Shown here in pieces: positions 20,501-32,672 of a stretch of 64,000 nucleotides of DNA (its first letter is position 1; every line of letters begins with the position of its first letter). This stretch comes from Datnioides undecimradiatus. Its lineage: Eukaryota > Chordata > Actinopteri > Lobotiformes > Datnioididae. The DNA is taken from contig WARS01000033.1 of assembly GCA_008933995.1 (NCBI GenBank), positions 64,501 through 128,500 of the forward strand. Reading direction: 5' to 3'. The position numbers and the translations under genes are program-made. The notes beneath the pieces are model-generated. The model did not search any database. It had not been told where the DNA came from and saw only the letters and a program-made list of their open reading frames with translations.

Positions 20501-23500
20501 AGACACCTGGCTCGAGCACATGCCTCCACCACCAGAGGAGAGTGTATATATAATGCTGATCAGTGTGTTTCCCTGCGCCGTGTCAGGCGGCGTGTTAACG
20601 CTGATGTCAGCTTATCTCGGGCCATTTGATAAGCAGCATCGTCAGGGTGACGGGGCTGTGAAGTGTCATGGTAACAAGCCCTGACAACTGCTGAAAGGCC
20701 TCATGCCTCCCAGGCACCGCAGGTTTCACGGCACAGATGAATGAGAGGAGCCGAGGCGGGCCTCCGCGCAGCCCGGAACTGTTGGACTCAGTGGAACCGC
20801 TGCGCTGGAGGAACTGTTGATGTGCAGAAAATCAGCCTCTGTCACTGAGGAGCTGAAGCTGGACCGCAGCCCGTTATGTTATCCCATCTAAATGAGGCAT
20901 TAATGAGGTCGGCCTGAGGCTAATTAGACATGAGAACAAATTTGTCCTGTACATTGATTTTAAAAGACTTAAGATACAGCCACTGCCTCAAGTCGCTTCT
21001 CCAGTTTTATTGAGTCTAGACAGAGAATGAGATGCAAAGAAACAGTCAGAGTGGCGCTGAGTCATGGTATGGATGTTTAGCTCTTCTTTACAGGACAGGT
21101 TAATGGATCACGCAGCTGTAACATTAACATAAAAAGTATGACTGCATTACCAGCGAGCACACCACAACTGACCCACAGTCAGTTTCAATGCAGCAGTCTC
21201 TGTTGAACTCCTGGCTTCAGACTTGTTCAGTAACAGTGCTGCCTTTGTCTCCGTCTCCTATTGTGGAGCTAAACGGACCCTCTGAAGGAGTGTTTGGAAT
21301 TAGTAGCAAACGCTGGGAGTCAAGTTCAGTCTGCTTCTCTCCATTTATCATGTGAACTGATGGTGAGCTTACACAAGCAGACGTAGAGGACTGTTCCCAG
21401 GGCTGCATCCAGACAAGAAAAATTATAGGTCATTTGATGCCAAAGACAGTTTTATGAACTTTCTGAATGGGCCATAAAGTTTCTAAATTTCCTCAATAGC
21501 GCTTTCTGTATTATTGTCCCCATCTAAGATCCAAGTTTCCCTCCAGATCAGTTGTGAATCCATGCAGGCATGATTGATGTGACTGCATGTTATTCTTATG
21601 CCAGAGCTGTGGCAATTCAAAAGAAATGTCAGAGAGCAATCATGAAGGTGGACTAATCAGCTGGAAGAGTCTCAGCTGACCTAATCGACTGAGATAAACC
21701 CAAACAGCCTGTCCCTGCCTCTACACTCTGCCTCTCTCTTCCACCCTGCAACCAAACGTCCACCTGTTTCTGCTATTCTGCACCAATCTGAAGGTGGATT
21801 GAGCTGTAAAATGTTAAGAGCGTGCAGCAACCGGACGGGAGAATGAATTTATTGTGCTCCAGCAATTTGCTTTGAAGTTTTTGGGGGGGAGATTTTGATC
21901 GCGGCTGGCTCCCTGCCACCGTTTGCTCCTCGCACTCCTCATCTCCCTCACTCCTTCCTCGTCGCTCTGCAGCCTCTTTCTCCGCAGCCTCTCTCTCCGC
22001 CAATCCATCCTTAATCTCACCCTCTCGTTCCCCCCTATATCTGCTCCCAAAAAGGGCCCGCTTCACTGGCTTCTCCCTGCCCAAGTTTTTTTTTGTTTTT
22101 TTTTTGTCATTTCCGTCCACCCCCAGACGAGTTTCATCCCTCACATTTTGCGTCTTACGTTTCAGTCGTCTGCTGACTGACTGTTTGCAGAGGTAAAGTC
22201 AACCCAAGGAGGAAAGTAATCACAGTGTGCGATTGAGGCAGACGCAGACGCAGTTCTCTCAGGATTACTGCTGATTCACCACAGTGAAAGACGTGACTCT
22301 GGGCTCCAAACGTAGCCACAAACAGCGATCACGGCATCAAGTGACCGTGCTCAGAGTGTTACTGTGTTTAAGCGTACATTAATGTCTCAGTTTCCACTTT
22401 ATTAGACGGTGGAGGAAGCTTATTTCAACCTGAACACAGTCTCGCAGTGCAACACCTCATCAGCCACTGAGCAGCTCCTCTGCTGCAGCTGAAGGTTAAG
22501 TGCCTTGCTCAAGGGTGACTCAACAATAGATACAAGGGGAGCATTGCTCATTCGCTTGGCGTCCGAGTTGACCCGTGGTTCAAAGCAGCAGCCTCCACAT
22601 CACAAAGTTACTTCTCTCTAATCGCAAGACTCCCACCACCCAACATCTAGTGTGTGTGTGTGTTTGCGTGCTCACTTGTATAGTCATGTTGAATGATACT
22701 GGTGTTTAACTCTGCGCCTTTCCCTCCCTGTCTTTTTGTGATGAGTCACTCCGCGGACGCTCGGGACATTATAGAGCTGGTTGAGAAACTGCTCTCTGCT
22801 TGTCGTGCATGGTGTTTTGCTGCCATCGCATGTGTAATTTCAGGGGTATGTTGTTCATTCGTTAGGGGGAAGTTGGCAGATAATACACTTAGAATGCAGC
22901 TGGACTATAAACACTTATCATAAATAAAGGAGGACGTGCAGAGAGGATGACACCACCGTCCTGAGTCCTGAGAAGCAAAGATCCAACGTTTCCTCTTTGT
23001 GCTACAGTCAAGTCCAGGTAGAGTCCTGACCTGATCTGTCTCTAACTGAACAGTTGTGATGGTACAAACTCAACCGCTTGCAACTGAAGCAGAAAACACC
23101 AAATCTTCTAATGACATCAACAGAGAGCGTTTAGTGTGGAGCACTCAGGCCGGGGCCGATGGCTTAACAAGGTCACTGTCGGTGCCACTGTTAATCCAGC
23201 TTAAGTTTTAAGAATTCTTTGATCAAAGGCTTTTTAAACAAACTTGTTAGTGCAGCACGGTGCCTGCCTTCATATGAACCTGGTAACTGCACAGTTAAAG
23301 TGTTAACACCATAATTAAAGTCTTCCTATTCATATCTGCACAAAGCTTGTTTTTGCCCGGGGTACTTTCGCTTTACTGACAGAATGACAAGGATGTGAAC
23401 AACAGAGGGAGAGTTGAGATGAGCATGAGATCAGCAGGATTACTTCAGACTCAAGCCCAGCTCATTGATCAGACTGCCGCTGAGTAAGATCTCAGGGAAA

Positions 23501-24748
23501 CAACAAGGTTCATCAGACATTTGGGTGCTTAAATTCATAATTAGTAATAATGGGTTGTAAGTTTTACCAATGAAGAAGGCATCCACTGAAAACTGTTGTA
23601 AATACAGTGTGAAAGGTGATGATGTAATGGTGATCTCTTCTCTGGATTGAGAGTGAAACTAACCCTGTAGCTTTTGGGGATCAGTCCGAGTATTTATCAA
23701 ACCCTCATGCCTTGTGCGACAGATCTTGTGCATGTTACTATGCTCTCCCAGAGTTTGGGGCCAGCATTCTGGCTAAATGGCTGTTGGGAGAGTTTCGGGC
23801 TTGTGCTGACCTGAGGAAGGCTGGCTGCTTTGCTCCTGTGCCCTGTCCATTCTGGGTCAGAGAGGGGAAGGTGTGATACCAGATTAGCAGCACTGTCTCA
23901 CTGACGCTGCTGTTCCACTTCTCTCACACAGGCTTCCACCCACATGTTCAGGCCGCACACTTGTTTATATTTGTGCATGCCATAATGATAACGACCAGTT
24001 AAGATCCAGCAGTGATCAGTATTGGTGTCGCTTGAATCAGCGCCAGACTGACAGTAAAAGGTGTTTGCTGAGCTCTAAATACTTCTGTCAGTGTGTGATT
24101 GACAGTGGACCTGCGTGTTTAACCTGTGAGGCGTTGTCCTCACCAGCTTGTGGCTTTGGTGAGCTCCTGCCACTGACATCACTGGCTGTGGGAAGGTGGA
24201 ATGCTGTGAACCTACAGTCCACATCTGGGCCACGGTAAGCTCAGAAACACTGCTGAGGTTCACCTCATGCTCTGTGTGAGTGCGGAACCAAATAGGTGGA
24301 CAGATGGCTGTCAGGAGGAAAACCCTGATGAGTGTACAGCCTCTGCGTCTTTCAACTTGTGCGCACACATGCTCATACACCAAACCTGTCTGCTATGAAT
24401 CACTTTCATATGCAGCTAATTAGCAATAGTGATTTACATCCACTGGCAGGAAGCAGCCTGACGGGACTGTATTGCAGTGAACAATGGCTGGGTTTTGTAT
24501 GTGTTTATCAGGTCAGGGTTGACTTTTCAATACTCACTGAAGACCCTGATAGAGCCAGAGCGATATGGGATACCTCACATGGATACTGGCTTATAGAGTG
24601 AATATTTGAGATATATATGAGAAAATAGATTTCATGTAAACACTCCATCGCCATCAAACTGTCATCTTAACCCTAATTAAGGCTCATAGTTAATATATCC
24701 ATAAACACCTGAATCAGGCTTCAGTTGCCACTCCGTCTTCTTGTGTAA
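17541..24748 (+). other. enah intron 1, segment a
   Basis: CpG-rich for the first 220 bases, then ordinary intron. A CA run lies at 18083-18105. 22496-22515 has TTAAGTGCCTTGCTCAAGGG, a motif I know as recurrent in fish repeats. An AT-rich homeodomain-motif cluster lies at 20880-20950. No coding exon recognised. Confidence 0.5.
18083..18105. repeat. (CA)n microsatellite
   Basis: Eleven CA units, then CTCA repeats. Confidence 0.9.
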
Positions 24749-24759
24749 ACACACGCGCG

Positions 24760-24801
<42 letters not shown>
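24749..24801. repeat. (CA)n microsatellite with CG interruptions
   Basis: ACACGCGCGCACG followed by an uninterrupted CA run. Confidence 0.95.
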
Positions 24802-24803
<2 letters not shown>

Positions 24804-25561
24804 ACAATGATCTCTTCTGTGAATTTGTAATGTTAACAAGGTTTTTCATGAATTCTATGTTGTGCATATCTTCAGTCTGCCTCGTCCTGCTGAGCATGGA
24901 TTCATTTATAGAAGCCCGTGAAGCATAAATATCAGGACGACTGCTGGCCAGATTATGATCAAATATGGTATGAATACGCACTGTATGATAAGGCTGACCC
25001 CTGATCATCTTATCTGTGTCGCCGACAGTCAGAGACGTCTACTTGCACACACCACATATGAAGTCACATGGCAGATCGCCCTGACGTTTAGTGCCGCGGC
25101 TCTAATAATAGCTCTAATCACCGGTGCGTTGTTGTGTCCAACATTTTTGCACTGTGGCGTATAGAGAACATTCCACCAGCCAGGTTCCCTGGCAGGGCTT
25201 CAGACACTCAGTGTTGTTTACGGACCGGACCTGTTCGAGGAGTTACTGCAAAGTCTCAGCATGTTCGTGGAAAACCTCCAGCCTGATGGATGTCAGACCT
25301 TGTATCTGTAACAGCAAATTAAACTGAAAAATAGAGATAAAAATATAGTGGTGCATCAGAAAAGACTGATGACAGCATTTTATCTCTGATCTCTGACATT
25401 TAACCACAAGAGCCATCATAACATCCTTATCACCTCATTCTCTTCACATGTGTAACCCTGCATGCTGTTTTCCCTGGAAAACTGCAGAGAGACCACACAT
25501 CTGTCTGAAAATTTCCTCAGCCCTCCACACTGTACCCCTCTGTGTGTCTCAGCTGTGCACC

Positions 25562-25562
<1 letters not shown>

Positions 25563-25601
<39 letters not shown>
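25563..25601. repeat. (TG)n microsatellite
   Basis: Uninterrupted TG run passing into CGCGCG. Confidence 0.95.
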
Positions 25602-25602
<1 letters not shown>

Positions 25603-25960
25603 ACCTGAGCGTTTCGGACAGTATCAGTCAACAGTACGTGTCTGTCGTCATGTAGCGCAGCTCTGACCAGCTGTGTGCCCACACTGGCCAGGCTTGCATG
25701 ATGAGCCACAACAGCTCATGAATGTGCATTTCTCCCACCCCCTTCCTCTCAGATTATGTTTATGTCATTTCATCTCTGTCGGCAGAGGAGAGGAAGCAAA
25801 TGTGCCACACAAGCATATTCATTCCCTTGTATTTCCCTCGCTCTGTGCAGTTTAAATGAAAGTTGGTGGAAGGTGGAGGCTGATGCATTTTGACACAACA
25901 TGCTGCATCAGGATCAGTTAGACAAGTCAGACATTTGTTCTGTGTGAAGCCGATGGGCTC

Positions 25961-25975
25961 TGACGTCATGCAAAT
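25961..25975 (+). promoter_or_regulatory. Overlapping CRE and octamer motifs
   Basis: TGACGTCATGCAAAT contains a full palindromic CREB/ATF site (25961-25968) sharing one base with a perfect POU octamer ATGCAAAT (25968-25975). Function is unproven. Confidence 0.4.
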
Positions 25976-28900
25976 GTGGAGCAGCGATAACCTGAGGAGG
26001 AAGCTGCAGGTTTAGGGTCCACAGACAGACTGCAGCACTGCAAGGCATGATGGGACACACCCTGTACACACCTGACAATGACCGTCCTCAGCGTTTACAC
26101 CATAAGTGTTGTCATGATGATCACAGAGATAGTATTTTGATATGTGGGCCTGTCATAGAAGAGCATCATTAAAGCAGCCATTATTACAGGCTAAGAATAC
26201 AAGCTGACTGATCAAATAAGATTATAAAATAGGGATCATGGCTCAAACTCTCCCTCTAACCAGTTTTAATATCTTGGATGCATAGCATGTTGCCCCTGGT
26301 GTGACCCCAGGTCCCGGGGCTGACTACTGCCGTGCAATCCTTCCAGTCAGATTGACGCTCTAAAAGAGCTGTGAATGTGGCCGTGGCAGTGGGGCGGCTG
26401 AAAATCAATAAGAAAGCGGCAGCAGTGAATCTCCCTCCTCTCAAACTTTGTCTGCCCAGAGACGATGGAAAATCCCAGCCAGGAAGCAGAATGGATTACT
26501 GAACCTCAGCATCGCCTTCAGTTGGTGAGCGCAGGAGCTGAGGCTCACACAGTGTTTGGCTGGTTAAAGGGATTATCATTGCTAACTCCTCAGACTTTTT
26601 ATCAGGCCGCTGTAGCAGCACACACAGACATTAATTCAGCTGTGTCAGTATAATTTACTTTATCTATATAAATACAAATTGTTGTGAAAAGCAGAGTTTT
26701 CTTTTGTCATGGTAACACTGAGTTTACATTTGATTTCCTCTCGGGGCATCATGATGTAAGAGATTTGTGTGTGTGTGTGTGTGTGTGAATCCTTTTCCTG
26801 CAGGCAGATTTACTTTTTCACTGGATGCTAGCACAATAAACACAAAATCTTTCCTCCCTCATTCTGTTTGTTTGTGATCCCATCACTTCATGTGACTGAT
26901 CAGAAGACACTGTAAGTTACACAGCATTTCATCATTTAGCTAATAATGACATGAGGCCTTACAGAAAAATACTATTAGTTAATAGTTTCCCTTCAGATGA
27001 CAGGCATTGTTCAGGCCATGTCACGCACACACAGGCCTGTAGCTAGTTCCAAAGCAACCTTTCGTGCCTCTGCTGTGCTTCACCCACTGAACAGCCCCCC
27101 TTCTTAAATAGTTCCGACATCAGAAGTGGTCGCCCTGGCAACAGAACGTCGCCAGATTGACACCCTTTGTCAGACCAACCGCAGCCTCCCTGGGTCCTGA
27201 ATGAGCGGAGAGGGGAAATAAGAGTCGCAGCTCCAGGAAGACGGAGAGGAGGCAAAAGACGGGCAAGGGAGGGAGGAGTGTAAAGAGCGAGTTGTGAAAC
27301 AGGTCGTCCACATCACGGTCAGGCCTCATTTGGCCTCCATAATGAAGCGACCCCGGACAAACCTCTCCATCTTTGTTCCCCTGGACAATGGCTGTGCACT
27401 GGGAGGGAGAATCATCTGACACATGAACTCCCCGCAGTCAGCTGTGCTCAACAGGCTGGACTGAGAGCGGTGGGGGGGGTGGGCCCAGGCCTGGCAGAGA
27501 GGACAGTTCATCCCTCGCTCTGCTCCCACACCACCACAACATGAGCTTCTCCAATGATAAAAAGTTCAGTTGTACCTCTCTGTGACGGCACACAGACGTT
27601 TGTGAGAAACGTCTGGAGAAGAGAAAAGACGATGGCAGAGGAGGGAGAGCGGGAAGGTGAAGGACAAAGTGTAACAAGTTTTAGCTGAGAGGAACAAAAT
27701 CAGCAAACTGAGAAATAAACCAGGCACACACACACACACGCAAACACAGACCCTCTTTAATGCAGGTTTGGGGTGATTCTAGGAAATGTTTTTCTAATTT
27801 CTTATTGTCAAAATGAGGCACGCACCAGGTCCCTGTTGCAGCGTGAGAACAACATTGTGTGTGTGTATGTGTTTGTGTGCGCTGCTGCTGAATTATTCAT
27901 CCGACTGGGTAAGGCTGTAGTTTGCACCCGGCTCAGAGCAGCTCTGTGTTTACTTTGATCTTGGATGGCTTTCCTCAGATTCCAGGCTTTCTGGTGCTGC
28001 GTTTAAAATGAGTTCTTCTGTGGTGATTTGATGGAGAAGTGAATACTGCACATGTCCAGACACACACACGCACGCACACACGCACGTCCTGCAGTTTGGG
28101 CCTTTCAAACCTGGATGGCCATGTTCATCGGTCAGCCTGTCTTTTATTTTGAAACACCCCACCAGAGAAGCACTCTCCTGTCATGTGCTGAGGCTGTGGA
28201 CTCACCATACTTCCTGATTGGGTGACCTTTGACGCAGTAAACCAATCAGTGAGTTATGTTTGCACTGACCCGGTCAGCTCTGAGTGCTTAACTTTGTGTG
28301 AGTGTGTGTGTGATCTGATGAGATGGTCCTGCCTGGCTGCTCCCTGCTCATCAGCTGACGAGACAGCTGATCAGACAGAAACCATTCACTTGCCTTTTTT
28401 GGACAGCAGTTTACGCAGACAAAGCTCTGCTTAGGCGCTGTAACCAAACGAGCTCGGCTTCTTTTGTGAAATATGAAATGATGAATGAAAACCTCTCTTT
28501 ATATTCCTCAAAGGATCACGTAAGGAAGACATATTTGTTGGACTCAGCACTGAAAGCATCAGTTATCACTGCGCCTAAATGAATATTGGGCAGTTATATA
28601 AAATATATTTGTTTAATAGATTTGATATTCTGATGTTATTGACACAGGTGCTTGTGTAACTGTGTCAGGAGTCCATCGCAGTGAGGGAGCCTTGCAGAAA
28701 GCAGGACAGAACCAGCTCAAGTCTTCAGACCCTGTCTCCCATAGCAGCTCCGCCTCGTCACTACAACTAGACACTTATTAAACTTTCAGAAGTCTCCGGC
28801 GCAGCCCTTTCTCTGCGGCCCCTGACAGCCCCCCATCACACAGCTGCTGCTCAAAACAGCCTGCTTATCACCTGCCGACACTCGAGAACACATGTACGCA

Positions 28901-31900
28901 GTTGTGGTTGTACATAAACTGTTAGCTTGTCATTACCATCAGTGCTTTTTCACAGTCTCTGATCTCTCCATCTGTTAAAAGCACCGAAGCTATAAAAGAT
29001 GAGAGAAACTGATGGCTTAGTGACTCCTGCACTGTTAATGTACCAGCTTTCCAAAGAAGCATCAAGCATCATTTTTTATAATAATATTGTATGGTCTAAA
29101 ATTTAGTATTGTGACAACCGTAGTGTGCATGTTCTTCTGTTGTGTGTGAGAGTGTCTCCTGGGCCTGGGCTGGTGGAGATCAGACAGTAATCTCCACATT
29201 GGACATGAGTCAGATTACACAAGATTACAGCTTTCTCCACTGGACTTGATTGGGTTTTTAACCTTTTGTTTGGGTCCAGAGCGATTTGCGTCGCCCACGT
29301 GACGGCGATAATACGGACCTGGATATTAAAGCAGGTGGACTGCCGCGTCAACCGGGATCACATTCTGTTTGTCTAGAAGCTAACGTTGTATCTATACGTT
29401 TTCTTAGTGTTTTCAGGTGGCTACACACCAGTGATCACATGCTGTTTGTGCGTACCTGTTTGTGTGTGCGCGAACACCTGAGCTGTTGGCCAATTGTGTA
29501 ACAAATCAGCATGAGGCCCGGTTAAGATGACAGTCAGATGGGATTAGAGGGGTGAGACCTGGACTAGACCTCAATCTGTTTTACCGCGGCCGGCGCAGAC
29601 GCTCACCGAGCAGCTTTCCACTGCACAGCCTGGCCTGGCCTCGCTGTGCTTCACTGGCCCTCCATCCACACACGGCCGTGTGTGTTTTTCACTGCTATTT
29701 GATACAGGAGCTCAGGGTCAGGCGCCGCGCTGAAGCTCTGCATCTGGCACGGATTCAGTGTCTTGGTCGTGGACACTTCAGCAAAGACGTCCAATCATTT
29801 GTTTCAGTTTTGCCTCCCTCTAATGTGTGGTTCCGTGTTAATGCTGCTCTCCTGCATTTGCATGGAGCACGCTCCAAGTGCACCGAGTGAAGTCAATCCA
29901 ATTTGGATAAGATATGCTTGACAATTAAAGAACATTACAAAGCAGAGCCTGAATAACAGCTTTCTTTTAAAGGGGCACTCTGCCAATTCACAACAGACCG
30001 ACTGTGATACTAACTGGGGCATTAAAAAGCCGCAAGAGTTGCATTATGGGAAGTGTAGTCACATGCAGTCACAGCCAGTCCCCCTTTTTTTGTAATTTGT
30101 ACTAAAGGAACCAAACCACCTCAATTATTCACATCCACTTTGGTTTTGCAGCTCCTGCGCTGTGCCTGGATCATGTTTGTGCAGATCATATTCCCAGTGT
30201 GGCTGTCTCTGATGCTGTATTATCAGTCTAAGTGCTGTATCCACACATGTAACCTCAGGCAGCAGATGTCACTGGGTAGTAAAAACTGGAAGAGGCTTAT
30301 GTGGCAGGCTGCAGTGCCCCTGCCAAACTAAATCCCAATACCCTACCCTGCTGAACAGTGTGTTTGGCATCTGATGATCTAGTCCAGACTAGATGCTCTC
30401 TGCTTCCTCTCTGTGTGTGACTGCTGACTGTTGAAACGTGCTGCCTTTTTGTCTAAACGTGTGCGTGTGTGTTGTTAAGCTGAAGCTGTCCATCAGGATC
30501 CAGTGTGATGGGATGCGACGGTTTGTGGGTGAAGGAAGCCGCCCGTCTGGGTGCGAGCGTGGCTGAAGAGCGAAGCCAGGTGGCAGCTCTGTTTGTCCAT
30601 CTGTCCCCTCCTCCTCAGCAGCTGTCTGTCCTTTCCCCTTTCTCCTCTGTGTGTTGTCTCTGCTCAGGTCGAGGGTCACACACTGCAATCTGTAGGCGTC
30701 ACTCAGCCTGTACTTTCCCGTAAAACACCCTTCATCTGGTTGTTGTTGCACTGTAGCAGGTCAGCGTTGCAGTGACTTGTTAACAAATCTCATGAAAAGA
30801 CTAAAACCAAGATGACTTGAACTAGAACCAGTGCGTTTATTGATATTATGTTGGTAATTTAATATTGTTCTGTTGTTTGTCCTCACATACTGCGTCATTA
30901 GTTCCACATTAATGCTGATGATTTACTAAAAATCACATTGTGTATGATAGCGATATTTGATTTTGTCCGTATTGCTCAGCCCTAACTTGATCCTAACGTG
31001 AATGCAGTAGGGTTTCTGCATCATACCAGTGTCAAATCATACCATGGAATGAAATATGATGATTAGCATACCATGTGAAGAAGGAGCCACAATGGTGCAC
31101 AAGGTGACATGTTCTGTCATTAGCATGGTCGATTACATTATTAGTAGTTTGACGGAACATTCATCTGCCAATTAATGGTTAAGTCATTAAAGCACTCTGT
31201 AACTGATGCTTGTCTGAAGAAAGACTGCTGCATTTCCTCGTCTACCCGTTATCTTTACTCCACAGCTTTGGGTTGTTCACTGTCGGATCTTGGGCTTCAC
31301 TTTCAACAAGTTGGATTCAGCGATGTTGAGAAATGTAATGACCTGTTTGAGACTGGGTCTGAGTGCTGCAGACAGGGCAAGTCACTGGAGAGATGTGAGA
31401 CACACACCAGCACATACTTAAAGAGGCTAATAACATTGAACTGGCCCTTTAATAAAAATCCGTTTAGAGGTTTGTGAACGTCTCCAAACTTATTCAAAGT
31501 CAGCCTTGGTGTGTGTTTATGTGTTTGTGTGTGTTTGGGACCCAGAGCAGTGTCTGTCCTACATCTCGCACTGTCTGAGCCAAGTCTGGTCTTATCATCT
31601 CAAGATGAAGAGTGAAAACACTTCACTTCTCCTCTGCAGCTTTTCTCTCTCTGTTTCATGGATTTGTTCTATTTTCCATTTGCTCTCAACAAATTGTGAA
31701 GGACAGTTGTTGCAAACAGTTATATAAATCAGCTTTGTGAACGTCAGATACAGGTCTTTCTATTAGAACCTGACCATATTGGTGGACCCATGATATTTAG
31801 CTGTCATGAACGTATGAGTCTTCTATGTTTCCTGATACACTCCTCTATTGGGATACCATTTTTCTCTGTATATAATACAGAATCCATGCTTGTGGTAACA

Positions 31901-32242
31901 TATTGGAATGGTCCACTTTGATCCCAGCTCCAGTTTTTATTCAACTCTGAAATCAGCATCGGTCTCAAAGTCCTGTATCAGTCTGGCTCACTCTGCGTTC
32001 ACGTCTAATGTTCTGAATGACTCTGAGTAAACTGGCTGTGACTGTCTCCTTTAATTGCTGCCTGAATTCAGTTCAACTTTGCACCTGCAGCACCCTGTGG
32101 TGACACCCATATGCAGCTCCCCCTCGGGTCTCCTCACATTCAGAGATGGGTGTCACTCTCTGTGCTGATGCAGCTTCACTGTTATCAAAATGATAAAAGC
32201 CAGCACTCCACCTTTTCTTTGCCTGTTATTTTTCCTCATTAA

Positions 32243-32244
<2 letters not shown>

Positions 32245-32299
<55 letters not shown>
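32245..32299. repeat. (TG)n microsatellite, 55 bp
   Basis: Uninterrupted TG dinucleotides. Confidence 0.97.
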
Positions 32300-32301
<2 letters not shown>

Positions 32302-32615
32302 GTAATGCAGGATGCATTATCAGCTCTTTAGGAGATCTTTGACAAGTGAATGCTGTTTTCAGCTTCTAAGAATCCATCTGCTGTTCTGTCTCTCGTTCCC
32401 GTCTCCATCCTGTTTTGCCGTCAGTCTCTCCCTTTCCCTTCATTCATCTCCACGTCGTCCCTCTCTCATCCTTTCCTCCGCTCGCACTCCACCTCTCAAT
32501 CGCTTCTCTCAGCTTTCTCTGTCTTTCTCACACCCGCACTAACAGATGGGTCGTAGCTATTGTTTCACACTGCAAACTCTGCCAATTTATTAAGGCCCTG
32601 TGAGCAGTTATGATG

Positions 32616-32619
<4 letters not shown>

Positions 32620-32670
<51 letters not shown>
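32620..32670. repeat. (TG)n microsatellite, 51 bp
   Basis: Second uninterrupted TG tract, 320 bases after the previous one. Confidence 0.97.

Positions 32671-32672
<2 letters not shown>

Larger units (their letters stand above)
24802..32244 (+). other. enah intron 1, segment b
   Basis: No exon recognised. Holds TG runs at 25563-25601 and 26766-26787, a combined CRE and octamer site at 25961-25975, and a ZNF143-like motif at 30041-30059. Open frames here are not supported by any domain. Confidence 0.5.

Noticed and set aside
26461-26525. ATG followed by a short frame and a GTGAGC donor-like site.
   Set aside because: No acceptor-linked partner or protein similarity; such short combinations are frequent in 46 kb of intron.
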